A stretch of DNA of 36,792 nt from Xenorhabdus eapokensis (GTDB lineage Bacteria; Pseudomonadota; Gammaproteobacteria; Enterobacterales; Enterobacteriaceae): positions 1-36,792 of the forward strand of contig NZ_MKGQ01000028.1 in the NCBI RefSeq assembly GCF_001908105.1, written 5' to 3'. Below, in pieces: positions 27,608 to 35,270 of this stretch. The number at the start of each line of letters is the position of its first letter. Position 1 is the first letter of the stretch. Made by a program: the position numbers and the translations under genes. The notes beneath the pieces were generated by a model. It was not told where the DNA came from. It saw only the letters and a program-made list of their open reading frames with translations, and searched no databases.

Positions 27608-28363
27608 ATGGAGCTTATCAGGATACCAGCCCTTTCAGATAACTACATTTGGTTACTTTGTGATGAAAACAAGCATTGTGCCATCATCGATCCCGCTGAA
27701 TCACAGCCTGTCATTGATATTCTAGCAACAAATCAACTCATTCCCGCGGCAATTCTACTGACACATCACCATTATGATCACGTTGGCGGGGTTCCTGGAC
27801 TACTCAAACAATATCCTGAATTACCCGTATACGGTCCTGAAGAAACACAAGACAAAGGAACAACTCATATTGTCTATGAAAATAATACCGTTGAGATAGG
27901 AAGTTTTTCTTTCCAGGTCATAGAACTGCCAGGGCATACACTTGGCCACATTGCATTCTATCAGGCTCCTTACCTGTTTTGCGGAGATACTCTGTTTTCT
28001 GGTGGTTGTGGACGTCTATTTGAAGGTACAGCCGAACAAATGTTTTCCTCTTTGGAGAAAATTTCATTATTGCCCGATGATACATTGATCTGCTGTGCAC
28101 ACGAATACACGGCGGCAAATATGAAATTTGCAAAAGCAGTATTACCTGACAATCCAATTATTCACAATTATTATCAAGAAATTCTTAAACTACGTGAAAA
28201 TAACCTAGCAACAGTCCCAACAAATTTACAAACAGAGAAAAAAATCAATGTTTTCTTAAATTGTCACAATATTGATTTACAAAAAAATATCGGTATCAAA
28301 CCTAATTCAATACCACTTTCTGCTACTTTTCAGCATTTAAGGGCTTATAAAGATCGATTTTAA
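27608..28363 (+). CDS. gloB: Hydroxyacylglutathione hydrolase (glyoxalase II)
   Basis: A 251-residue metallo-beta-lactamase-fold hydrolase, the same length as E. coli GloB. The dinuclear metal motif is LTHHHYDHVGG (HxHxDH), with further ligands in LPGHTLGHIAFY and YLFCGDTLFSGGCGRLFEG. CAHEYTAANMKFA gives the last metal and substrate residues. It hydrolyses S-D-lactoylglutathione in methylglyoxal detoxification. ATG 27608 gives MELIRIPALSDNYIW, as in the family, with GAGG upstream; an in-frame start at 27533 would overlap the yafS promoter and is not needed. Confidence 0.96.
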   Translation: MELIRIPALSDNYIWLLCDENKHCAIIDPAESQPVIDILATNQLIPAAILLTHHHYDHVGGVPGLLKQYPELPVYGPEETQDKGTTHIVYENNTVEIGSFSFQVIELPGHTLGHIAFYQAPYLFCGDTLFSGGCGRLFEGTAEQMFSSLEKISLLPDDTLICCAHEYTAANMKFAKAVLPDNPIIHNYYQEILKLRENNLATVPTNLQTEKKINVFLNCHNIDLQKNIGIKPNSIPLSATFQHLRAYKDRF

Positions 28364-28435
28364 TTTTATTGGGTTGTCTTCTACGTAATAGGCCAGTATC
28401 ATTGCTCACCTTTTAGGCAAGCATCAGAAAAGAAC

Positions 28436-29767
28436 ATGAAGACAAAAGCAATCTTGTTCACCTCTGTTCTTCTTGCTGGGTGTCAATCGAGCCTGCAAAC
28501 AAAGGTTCCTTCCCAGCAACAAGCACAGAAGATGTCTTCAACGAATCAGAAAACAAACGGTATTGCAGAACCAAATGGTACTGAAAACTGGAAGGTCAGT
28601 CCGACAGCCCAGCAAGATTTGTGGGGACATATTCGCGATGAGTTGAAGATGGAAATTCCTGATAATAGCAGGGTGAGCGAGCAACAAAATTACTATTTGA
28701 AACACAAGAGCCATATCCAAAACTTGGTATTGCGTGCAGAACCGTACATTTATTGGATAGTTGAGCAACTTGATAATCGACATATGCCAATGGAGCTGGT
28801 ACTGCTGCCTATCGTGGAGAGTGCCTTTGACCCTCATGCGACTTCCTACGCCAAGGCAGCAGGATTATGGCAGATTATCCCAAGTACAGGCCGTCATTAT
28901 GGCCTGAAACAAGATAAATGGTACGATGCCCGCCGTGACATTGCAGCATCAACAACTGTCGCTCTTGATATGCTTGAATATCTCAACACACGATTCAATG
29001 GGGATTGGCTTTTGACCATTGCCGCCTACAACAGTGGTGAAGGCAGGGTTATACGAGCAATCAGAGACAATAAAGCACAAGGGAAACCAACTGATTTCTG
29101 GGCGTTGTCACTGCCACGGGAAACAATGCACTATGTTCCCAAGATATTGGCACTGAGCAATATCATTCGCCATAATGAACAGTTTGCTTTCAAACTTCCT
29201 AAACCTAACAACCAGCACGCACTGACAAAAGTTGAAGTAGGGCATCAAATCATGTTGTCACAAGCGGCTGAATTATCGGGGTTATCGTTAACATCAATCA
29301 GGGCATATAACCCAGGTTATAAGCAAGGTATGACGTCTCCTTATGGACCGCATTACATCATGCTACCAAAAAAGAACGTCAACCAATTTAAGACATCCTT
29401 AGCAGATAAAAATGTCTTGAACGACATCCGATTAGCGATTAAATACAATACACACAAATTACAGCAACGAAGCCACTATACCGTTCGTGCCGGAGATACA
29501 TTATCCGCGATCGCAAAACGCTTCAACACGACTCATCGAGAGTTGCAAAGACTAAACAGCTTAAAAACGGCTGATAAACTCAAAATCGGTCAAGTGCTGA
29601 AAATCGATAACAGTGATCCCATCACCTATCGTGTGCGCAAAGGTGATTCATTTTTCAGCATCGCTAAACGTCATGGTGTGAATCTTAATGATTTGATTAG
29701 TTGGAATAAAAACATTAAAATCAAAGAGATAAAACCAGGCGTAGCTCTGACGCTTTATCTTAATTAA
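28436..29767 (+). CDS. mltD: Membrane-bound lytic murein transglycosylase D
   Basis: A 443-residue lipoprotein (E. coli 452). A short signal peptide with lipobox LLAGC (Cys16) is followed by a polar linker. An SLT domain follows, with the catalytic Glu in LPIVESAFDPHATSYAKAAG, LWQIIPSTGRHYGL and TIAAYNSGEGRVIRAI. Two LysM repeats lie at the C terminus, YTVRAGDTLSAIAKRFNTTH and YRVRKGDSFFSIAKRHGVNL. It cleaves peptidoglycan glycan strands from the inner face of the outer membrane. It is probably transcribed with or just after gloB, from which it is 72 bases distant, and ends at a good terminator. Confidence 0.96.
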   Translation: MKTKAILFTSVLLAGCQSSLQTKVPSQQQAQKMSSTNQKTNGIAEPNGTENWKVSPTAQQDLWGHIRDELKMEIPDNSRVSEQQNYYLKHKSHIQNLVLRAEPYIYWIVEQLDNRHMPMELVLLPIVESAFDPHATSYAKAAGLWQIIPSTGRHYGLKQDKWYDARRDIAASTTVALDMLEYLNTRFNGDWLLTIAAYNSGEGRVIRAIRDNKAQGKPTDFWALSLPRETMHYVPKILALSNIIRHNEQFAFKLPKPNNQHALTKVEVGHQIMLSQAAELSGLSLTSIRAYNPGYKQGMTSPYGPHYIMLPKKNVNQFKTSLADKNVLNDIRLAIKYNTHKLQQRSHYTVRAGDTLSAIAKRFNTTHRELQRLNSLKTADKLKIGQVLKIDNSDPITYRVRKGDSFFSIAKRHGVNLNDLISWNKNIKIKEIKPGVALTLYLN

Positions 29768-29793
29768 GTGAATTTATTCTTTCTAATGTATGA

Positions 29794-29830
29794 CTCTCTG
29801 CCCTGAAGGACAGAGAGTTTATTTTATTGT
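29794..29830 (+). terminator. mltD terminator
   Basis: ACTCTCTG and CAGAGAGT form an 8-bp stem with a 10-base loop (29794-29819), followed by TTATTTTATT. It marks the end of the conserved housekeeping block; accessory DNA begins beyond it. Confidence 0.8.
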
Positions 29831-29919
29831 AAATAAAGTGATAAAATTTATATTACATAATTTCATATAAGTAATCATTCCCTATTGATTTATGAGTATC
29901 AAGAAAGAGGAAGTATAAA

Positions 29920-30456
29920 TTGACATCATTAAAACAGAGTATAAATAATCTACCGAATACCTTTATCGAAATAAAAGAGTACCTTCTACTCCCTTCTGCA
30001 TTCCCATTAACGTCCACTCCCCATCTCGAAACAGAAAGCCGTGATTATAGTGCCATGCGATTTCAACTGTATGGTAAATCGATAGTTTTTCGTCAAGCTA
30101 AAACAACACCTAATAAACAAGGGCAATTTGTCACTCTTTGGAAAAGACCGACGCCAGATTCAGAAATAATGCCTTTTGAAAAAAGTGATAACATTGATTT
30201 TTGTCTAATCGCAACTTTTTCGGAACATCAAAAAGGTATTTTTCTATTTAACTCAGACACTCTAATAAAACAAGGTGTTTTCTCAAGTCAAACTAAAGCG
30301 GGTAAAAGAGCTATTCGGGTTTATCCTACATGGGCACTTCCTACATCGAAACAAGCACGCCAAACACAAAAATGGCAGTCTTTATATTTTATCAACTTCG
30401 AGAAACAGAAAATTGCGATTGAACAATTTAATAAAATCTTCCTAAATCATAATTAA
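29920..30456 (+). CDS. MepB-family protein
   Basis: A 178-residue protein with the profile of the MepB family (named for the mepRAB locus of Staphylococcus aureus). Recognised stretches are FRQAKTTPNKQGQFVTLWKR, PFEKSDNIDFCLIA, GIFLFNSDTLIKQGVFSSQ, KAGKRAIRVYPTWALPTSKQ and ARQTQKWQSLYFI. The molecular function of MepB proteins is unknown to me. The probable start is TTG at 29920 with AGAGGAAG nine bases before it. An ATG at 29892 opens only an eight-codon reading whose stop is next to this TTG. No transporter gene accompanies it, so the S. aureus context is not preserved. Confidence 0.8.
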   Translation: MTSLKQSINNLPNTFIEIKEYLLLPSAFPLTSTPHLETESRDYSAMRFQLYGKSIVFRQAKTTPNKQGQFVTLWKRPTPDSEIMPFEKSDNIDFCLIATFSEHQKGIFLFNSDTLIKQGVFSSQTKAGKRAIRVYPTWALPTSKQARQTQKWQSLYFINFEKQKIAIEQFNKIFLNHN

Positions 30457-30676
30457 AATAATTAATAATTAACAATTAAACCAAGTTATTATAACTTGCA
30501 TTCACATAATAAATAACAATGCTTTTCAATTTTTAAACAAGCAAATAACAGACGATTATGATAATGTGAACTGAGTTGTAGTGTATCTACTCTTGTAGCA
30601 ATGAGCTATATAAATTTAAAGTAAGGATAAGTATTCCAAATAGGACTAAATAAAAAATAATCCAGGAGTATTAATT

Positions 30677-31096
30677 ATGGCAACTGTATTTGCATCAATA
30701 GACCCACATGCGCTTCCTCTACAAACATCAAGCCAAAATTATGTTGACATACCTGGTTTAGCACTTAATATTTCAGAGTTTTCAAACTCTCCAGGTTTAA
30801 CTGCATTAATCACCTTAAATGTGCCAGCGCCTTACGCTTCAGGCAATAATTTTCCTGGTGGAAATTTTATTATTACAACTAATCTCGGCGAACAATTGGC
30901 TTTCGGTGTATTTACTTACAGTAATAAGAGTCCAGAAGCCTATGGACGTATGCCATTAACATTAATTGCCGGTTATTCTCTCGCGTCTAACGTTTCGATT
31001 ATAAAGGCGCAGTGGAGCAACATTCGTGGCAGTACAGTGCATATTGATTCATATGCCGCTATCTCTGCGGTCATTCAGAATGGTAATTTAGTTTAA
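30677..31096 (+). CDS. Hypothetical beta-rich 139-residue protein
   Basis: Not recognised. The protein has no cysteine and no signal peptide, and alternates hydrophobic and polar residues through most of its length (ALITLNVPAPYASGNNFPGG, NFIITTNLGEQLAFGVFTYS), as in a beta-sandwich. The last third, RGSTVHIDSYAAISAVI, resembles the kind of terminal strand seen in trimeric or lectin-like beta proteins, but that is an impression only. A strong ribosome-binding site (CAGGAG, eight bases before ATG) and intact frame argue that it is expressed. The region before it (30457-30676) is AT-rich and empty of genes. An IS630 remnant begins 11 bases after its stop. Confidence 0.6.
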   Translation: MATVFASIDPHALPLQTSSQNYVDIPGLALNISEFSNSPGLTALITLNVPAPYASGNNFPGGNFIITTNLGEQLAFGVFTYSNKSPEAYGRMPLTLIAGYSLASNVSIIKAQWSNIRGSTVHIDSYAAISAVIQNGNLV

Positions 31097-31106
31097 ATTA
31101 GATTTA

Positions 31107-31628
31107 ATGACTAAACATCCCGTGTTTTATGAAGACGAAGTGGATATTCATTTCAATCCTAAAATAGGTTCAGACTGGTATCTTAAAGGCCAACAAAAAC
31201 GGATTATCACACCGGGAAAGAACCAAAAATATTACTTTGCCGGCTGTTTTGATAGCCAAACGCACGAAATTTTTTACACGGGTTCTGGCAGGAAAAACTC
31301 TTATTTATTTATCAATATGTTAGAAGAGTTAAAAAGATGTCACCGTCATGCAAAAACGCTGACCCTTATTTTGGATAATTACAGCATTCATAAAAGTCGG
31401 CTGGTCAAGGAATGGCTGAAGCAAAACCTGACAGTAAGATTGTTATTTCTTCCGGTTTATTCTCCTTGGCTGAATAAAATAGAGCGGCTATGGCAATCAT
31501 TGCATGAAACCGTCACACGGAACCATTGTTGCCAATATATGTGGATGCTGATCAAAAGAGTTAAGTTTTTTTTAAATGCCGCTTCAGCAAATCAATGGAA
31601 AGGGATAGGAAATATGAAACTCTCATAA
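31107..31628 (+). pseudogene. IS630-family transposase, 3' half only
   Basis: A 173-residue reading containing the whole DDE catalytic domain of an IS630-type transposase and nothing before it. First Asp is in VFYEDEVDIHF (D10), second in TLILDNYSIHKS (D90), and Glu in YSPWLNKIERLW (E126), giving the D35E spacing of this group. Full proteins have about 340 residues with an N-terminal helix-turn-helix region, which is missing. The break is only 11 bases after the stop of the preceding gene, so a deletion or an imprecise insertion ended there. No terminal inverted repeats could be paired. Confidence 0.85.
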
Positions 31629-31638
31629 TTATGAAAAG

Positions 31639-31779
31639 TTATTTAGATATTGTATCACACGCAGTGTATAGAATTATGAACCCACGACACAAACACAGGA
31701 CAGGTGTCTTGGATACGCAACTTGCGACGACCAGCGGCAACATCAACCGGAAACGTGTCAACTTTATTGGGCGGGTCAT
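31639..31779 (-). pseudogene. Rz1-like phage spanin lipoprotein, truncated
   Basis: A 46-codon minus-strand reading with a textbook lipoprotein leader: MTRPIKLTRFRLMLPLVVAS followed by CVSKTPVLC. The segment LMLPLVVASCVSK closely resembles the Rz1 outer-membrane spanin of lambda (MMLPLVVVGCTSK). The tail after about residue 34 lacks the proline-rich segment expected of Rz1 and probably comes from joined DNA. It overlaps the end of an Rz-like reading in another frame, as the nested Rz/Rz1 genes of phages do. It is the remnant of a prophage lysis cassette. Confidence 0.6.
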
Positions 31780-31780
31780 A
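31655..31780 (-). pseudogene. Rz-like spanin fragment, nested with Rz1
   Basis: In a different minus-strand frame the same DNA reads KVDTFPVDVAAGRRKLRIQD then TCPVF. This resembles the segment LDxLRxDVAAGRRRLRIxATCP found near the C-terminal part of many phage Rz (LysB-like i-spanin) proteins. Only this piece survives; the membrane anchor and coiled coil are absent. The dual-frame coding over the same bases is the main support for the assignment. Confidence 0.5.
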
Positions 31781-31784
31781 GGAA

Positions 31785-31814
31785 TAAAAAAGCCATCACG
31801 GGATGTGATGGCTT
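31785..31814 (-). terminator. Minus-strand terminator
   Basis: AAGCCATCAC and GTGATGGCTT form a perfect 10-bp stem with a 5-base loop; on the minus strand it is followed by TTTTTTATT. It lies directly upstream of the Rz1 remnant and ends whatever was transcribed from the right, now only a short relic. Confidence 0.75.
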
Positions 31815-32191
31815 AGGGGATGATAGCACCTGGCTTTTTTCCTGCATTGATAGATGTAGTATAAGCATTTAATCCTTCTTTTTTATCATATGCATGGCAA
31901 AAATACCCACCTCATCATCTTTGATGGCATCTCAATGTTATAGGATGTTAAAGTCGAACATCGCGTTATCTTTAAATCAAATCAACGGATTGAATACATG
32001 ACCCATGCTCTCCAGTGATCTCCAATTTCATCGCCACACCTCATTGTCATCTGGATAATACTTGAACATTCATACAGTTGCCCTGTTCCACACTCTTATT
32101 TTACGCAATTCCATAAACAACAATTTTGTGCAATATTTAACATTTAGGCAGGGATATCGTTAATGTAAATTTAATTTACGCGAATTGAGAG
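31815..32191. other. Spacer with a minus-strand gene relic
   Basis: No intact gene. On the minus strand the 3' end of a reading, AYDKKEGLNAYTTSINAGKK then PGAIIP and stop (about 31813-31900), sits immediately before the terminator and is preceded by a stop codon. It looks like the tail of a lost gene, perhaps of phage origin; I cannot name it. The plus-strand promoter of the six-gene set must lie in the right-hand part (about 32080-32190). Confidence 0.4.
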
Positions 32192-32827
32192 ATGATATTT
32201 AATACTGATAACTTTTGGATTAGGAATCCCCCCAAAATTACTTCAATTGCGACTCTTGGACCTGAAGGAACAAGCAGTCAATCAGCAGCAAAATATCTGA
32301 CCAACTTAATTGGAGGTCCATTAGATATACTTCTTTTTGATACTTTTGAACTCGCCTCTGAGTATGTGGAAAAGAATGAGTCATGCATTTTTCTAGTTGC
32401 CAATGCGTATCAACGAGTAGATAACTTTTACATGAACAAAAATACCCTTCTACTTGGATCGTTTTTCTATTCACCTCCCGCTTATTATCTTGGTTGTAAA
32501 ACCTCCCTCGCTTTGGAGAAAAAGATAGCTGAGCAACAAACCATAAAAATAGCTACGCATCACGCTCCTCTCTCTCGTTTAGAGAGCCTAATTGAATCGG
32601 CTGAAGACAAGATTTTTGGAATATCTGATGCTCATTTAAAAATAGAGATTACGAACTCTACAAGCAATGGAGCGAAATTAGTTGTAAACGGCGAAGTTGA
32701 TTGTTGCTTAGCAAATGCTGATGCAATTAAACATTATGGACTTACAGCAATATCTCACCCTCTACATATTGAAATGACATGGGGGGTATTTTCTAACAAC
32801 CAAATTCATAAAAGGAAAGTTGCATAA
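32192..32827 (+). CDS. BacA-like prephenate decarboxylase-family protein
   Basis: A 211-residue member of the prephenate dehydratase/decarboxylase superfamily. TLGPEGTSSQSAAKYL (residues 21-36) is the substrate-binding signature. IEITNSTSNGAKLVVNGEVD, CCLANADAIKHYGLTAI and the ending EMTWGVFSN follow Bacillus BacA, which reads VNSTSQAARKV, LTNELARQKYGLT and MSWSLF in the same places. The TRF-type catalytic motif and ACT domain of true prephenate dehydratase (PheA) are absent. BacA makes a non-aromatic dihydro-hydroxyphenylpyruvate from prephenate, the first step to anticapsin-type amino acids. A similar activity is inferred here. The ribosome-binding site is weak. Its stop overlaps the next ATG by one base (TAATG). 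Confidence 0.75.
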   Translation: MIFNTDNFWIRNPPKITSIATLGPEGTSSQSAAKYLTNLIGGPLDILLFDTFELASEYVEKNESCIFLVANAYQRVDNFYMNKNTLLLGSFFYSPPAYYLGCKTSLALEKKIAEQQTIKIATHHAPLSRLESLIESAEDKIFGISDAHLKIEITNSTSNGAKLVVNGEVDCCLANADAIKHYGLTAISHPLHIEMTWGVFSNNQIHKRKVA

Positions 32828-33231
32828 TGAATGACAAAAAGTGTGTATTGGTAATCGATAAAGATCTTCCTCTTGGGATCATTGCAAACACAGCAGCAGT
32901 GCTAGCCCTTAGCCTTGGTAAAGCTCATCCTGAGCTCGTAGGTGACAATATTAAGAACCGTGATGGGGGGGAACATTTTGGGATCACTCGTATCCCAATC
33001 CCAATTCTTGCGGCAACGGCAAGCGAGATAAAGGCAATTCGTTCTCAATTACAATCACACGCTACGATAATTGACTTCTCGGACGTGGCAAAAAACACGA
33101 AGAGTTATGAGGATTACTCAAGTAGGTTAGAGGCTGTCAGTGAGGACAGCATCGAATATTTAGGCATAGCTGTGTACGGCGACAAAAAAGTCATCATTAA
33201 ACAAACTGGAAATATGAAGTTAATACGATGA
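32827..33231 (+). CDS. DUF2000-family protein
   Basis: A 134-residue protein matching the DUF2000 family: CVLVIDKDLPLGIIANTAAV at the N terminus, LALSLGKAHPELVGDNI, GGEHFGITRIPIPILAATAS and a C-terminal EYLGIAVYGDKKVI strand. The fold of this family is related to the peptidyl-tRNA hydrolase 2 type, but no activity is established to my knowledge. Start and stop both overlap neighbours (TAATG in front, ATGA behind), so it is translationally coupled to the BacA-like and SUMF1-like proteins and very probably acts with them. Confidence 0.75.
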   Translation: MNDKKCVLVIDKDLPLGIIANTAAVLALSLGKAHPELVGDNIKNRDGGEHFGITRIPIPILAATASEIKAIRSQLQSHATIIDFSDVAKNTKSYEDYSSRLEAVSEDSIEYLGIAVYGDKKVIIKQTGNMKLIR

Positions 33232-33980
33232 ACAACTTAATTAATATGGTTTTAGTGACAGGCTCTCCTTATCTACGCGGTTCAGAGTTGAGCCCTGATG
33301 AGCAGCCTGTGCACGCAGTTACCCTGAGTGATTTTTTCATTGATATTCACCCTGTGACTAACGCTGAGTTTGCAGTATTCATTGAGCAGGGGGGCTATAG
33401 AAGTAAGGAATATTGGTCAGAAGAAGGTTTTCAGTTTATCCAAGATAATGACATTTCAGAACCTTTATATTGGTATGATTCCAATTGGAACCAACCAAAG
33501 CAGCCAGTAACCGGCATTAGTTGGTATGAAGCTGTCGCATACGCAACATTTGTAGGTAAGGAATTACCAACTGAAGCGCAGTGGGAGTTTGCTGCGAAGG
33601 GAAACGATAATCGACTCTATCCATGGGGAAATAGCGAGCCATCTATTACAATTGCAAACTATGCCCCAGACTGTGAGCCAACTGAGCTCAATCGAAAATC
33701 CACGGATTGGGATGCACATCCACAAAATCGCTCCCCATTTGGTTGTATTGATATGGCAGGTAATCTAGCTGAGTGGTGTCTAGATAATTACTACCAAGAT
33801 TACAGTTGGGATAAAACTCATATTGATCCCGTTTATCTTAGTGTCCCTACTGACGATCATATAGTTCGGGGTGGTTCAGGGCTTCATGATGAAGATTATA
33901 TGCGCTGTACATGCAGAGATAACTACCCTCCAACAGTACGAGACAACATCGTAGGTTTACGCTGTGTCAAATCTCTATAA
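33228..33980 (+). CDS. SUMF1/FGE-fold protein without the FGE cysteine pair
   Basis: A 250-residue formylglycine-generating-enzyme-like (SUMF1) domain occupying the whole protein. Landmarks are HPVTNAEFAVFIEQGGY (41-57), QPVTGISWYEAVAYATFVGK (92-111), LPTEAQWEFAAKG (113-125), YPWGNSEPS, SPFGCIDMAGNLAEWC (169-184) and HIVRGGSGLHDEDYMRCTCR (211-230). In oxygen-dependent FGE the segment after RGGS carries two copper-binding cysteines (RGGSYLCHDSYC); here these positions are H220 and M225, with cysteines shifted to 227 and 229. It is therefore unlikely to be a sulfatase-maturing FGE and no sulfatase is nearby. SUMF1 proteins such as PvdO, EgtB and OvoA do other oxidative chemistry on small molecules. 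The ATGA overlap couples it to the DUF2000 gene. Confidence 0.8.
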   Translation: MNNLINMVLVTGSPYLRGSELSPDEQPVHAVTLSDFFIDIHPVTNAEFAVFIEQGGYRSKEYWSEEGFQFIQDNDISEPLYWYDSNWNQPKQPVTGISWYEAVAYATFVGKELPTEAQWEFAAKGNDNRLYPWGNSEPSITIANYAPDCEPTELNRKSTDWDAHPQNRSPFGCIDMAGNLAEWCLDNYYQDYSWDKTHIDPVYLSVPTDDHIVRGGSGLHDEDYMRCTCRDNYPPTVRDNIVGLRCVKSL

Positions 33981-34002
33981 TAGATACATAAGAAAGGAAA
34001 AT

Positions 34003-34641
34003 ATGAGTACTCCATATATTGATAAGAAACCTTCTTCTTTACGGTACTACCAAGAAGGGCCACCTGAATCATATGACTCTATTGATATGAAAGAATGGGC
34101 ACTCAAGATATTTTTACCTCATGAATCAACGCCAATTCTTGTCGCATTCGAAGACCTTAAAAACATTGCACCAATAACGGAAAGCCGTCGGGTTGTATGT
34201 GTTTGCAATTGGAGTATCAGAAGAAACTGGACAGGAGTCTTACTAAAAGACCTATTAAAATATCTAGGGATAAGCCAAGCAAAATATTTTTCATATAATT
34301 TGAAGCAGATAAGCTTAGGTACAAGTAAGGGAGTGTATGACTCTACAATATCCCTTAGTAATGCATTAGAAAATAGAGCAATGATTATTTGGGCAGTGGA
34401 CGGTGAACCCCTATCTCTAGAAGAAGGTTACCCTATCCGTCTAGTCGACTTTTCTCTATATCGGTACAAAGGGGTTAAGTGCTTATCTGAATTGTACGTT
34501 ACTGATGAGTTCGCACAAGGATTTTGGGAAAGCAAAGCTGGTTATTGCAAGGAGGGAAAAATCAAGGCAAAACGATACCGCATTGTTGATTTGCAAGAAC
34601 ATCGCTTTATTAATGGCTCTGGAGAAGTAACTGATTTTTAG
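34003..34641 (+). CDS. Sulfite-oxidase-fold molybdopterin oxidoreductase, cytoplasmic
   Basis: A 212-residue oxidoreductase molybdopterin-binding domain. VVCVCNWSIRRNWTGVLLKD contains the cysteine four residues before Trp-Ser that ligates molybdenum in YedY/MsrP and sulfite oxidase. WAVDGEPLSLEEGYPIRLVD and LYRYKGVKCLSELYVTD carry the conserved pterin-binding glycine and basic residues, and QGFWESKAGY ends the fold. No Tat or Sec signal is present, unlike MsrP, so it should work in the cytoplasm. No heme or dimerisation domain is attached. ATG 34003 has AAAGGA nine bases before it; an earlier in-frame start overlaps the SUMF1 gene. It comes 22 bases after that gene, in the same set. Confidence 0.78.
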   Translation: MSTPYIDKKPSSLRYYQEGPPESYDSIDMKEWALKIFLPHESTPILVAFEDLKNIAPITESRRVVCVCNWSIRRNWTGVLLKDLLKYLGISQAKYFSYNLKQISLGTSKGVYDSTISLSNALENRAMIIWAVDGEPLSLEEGYPIRLVDFSLYRYKGVKCLSELYVTDEFAQGFWESKAGYCKEGKIKAKRYRIVDLQEHRFINGSGEVTDF

Positions 34642-34654
34642 GAGGTAGAAGCTT

Positions 34655-35257
34655 ATGTCTCAATTAATTGCAATGGCGGTTTTTGCCCTTGTAACTTCTA
34701 TATCGCCAGGACCTGTAAACATAATAGCCACAGTTACCGGAGCCAATTGCGGATATATTCGAACCATCCCACATATAACCGGTGCTACAATTGGTTTTGT
34801 ATCGATTCTATTTTTACTCGGCTTTGGATTAGCTCAAGTTATAAATGAGGTGCCATATCTAACCGAAATGCTTACCTATATAGGAGGTAGTTTCTTATTA
34901 TACTTGGCATATAAAGTTGCTACGCAAAACCCAATGAGCGGTGATGATAGTGAACGAGAAACCAGTGCTCCATCCCTTATACAAGGAATAATGTGCCAAT
35001 GGCTTAACCCGAAAGCATGGATTGTATCTTTAGCTGGCATATCCGTTTTTAGTAGTCACGATACAGAAATTAATGCACTACTATTTTTTTGCGCGATTTT
35101 TTTTATTGTCTGTTACGTATCAATTTCAGCATGGGCTGTTTTAGGAATAACGATTAGGACAGTTTTGGACATACCTAAACATTATAAGCTTTTCAATCTC
35201 ACAATGGGGCTATTATTAGCAATTACGGTCGTATATACTTTTTTTATGTCAGGTTAG
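34655..35257 (+). CDS. LysE/RhtB-family exporter
   Basis: A 200-residue inner-membrane exporter with about six hydrophobic helices. The family signature is in the first helix, FALVTSISPGPVNIIATVTG. LTYIGGSFLLYLAYKVATQN and GIMCQWLNPKAWIVSLAGIS (the conserved NPKxW) are also typical. Members export amino acids and their analogues. AGGAGGT lies before the ATG, 13 bases after the molybdopterin protein's stop. Its place at the end of an enzyme set suggests that it exports the product. Confidence 0.88.
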   Translation: MSQLIAMAVFALVTSISPGPVNIIATVTGANCGYIRTIPHITGATIGFVSILFLLGFGLAQVINEVPYLTEMLTYIGGSFLLYLAYKVATQNPMSGDDSERETSAPSLIQGIMCQWLNPKAWIVSLAGISVFSSHDTEINALLFFCAIFFIVCYVSISAWAVLGITIRTVLDIPKHYKLFNLTMGLLLAITVVYTFFMSG

Positions 35258-35270
35258 AGTCTTTAATGAG

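Noticed and set aside
31595..31816. 73-codon plus-strand reading after the IS630 fragment
   Set aside because: It is the complement of the nested Rz/Rz1 remnant and the terminator; the minus-strand readings explain the sequence better.
32192..32827. Assignment as chorismate mutase/prephenate dehydratase PheA for phenylalanine synthesis
   Set aside because: There is no chorismate mutase or ACT domain and no TRF catalytic motif; length and C terminus fit the BacA type.
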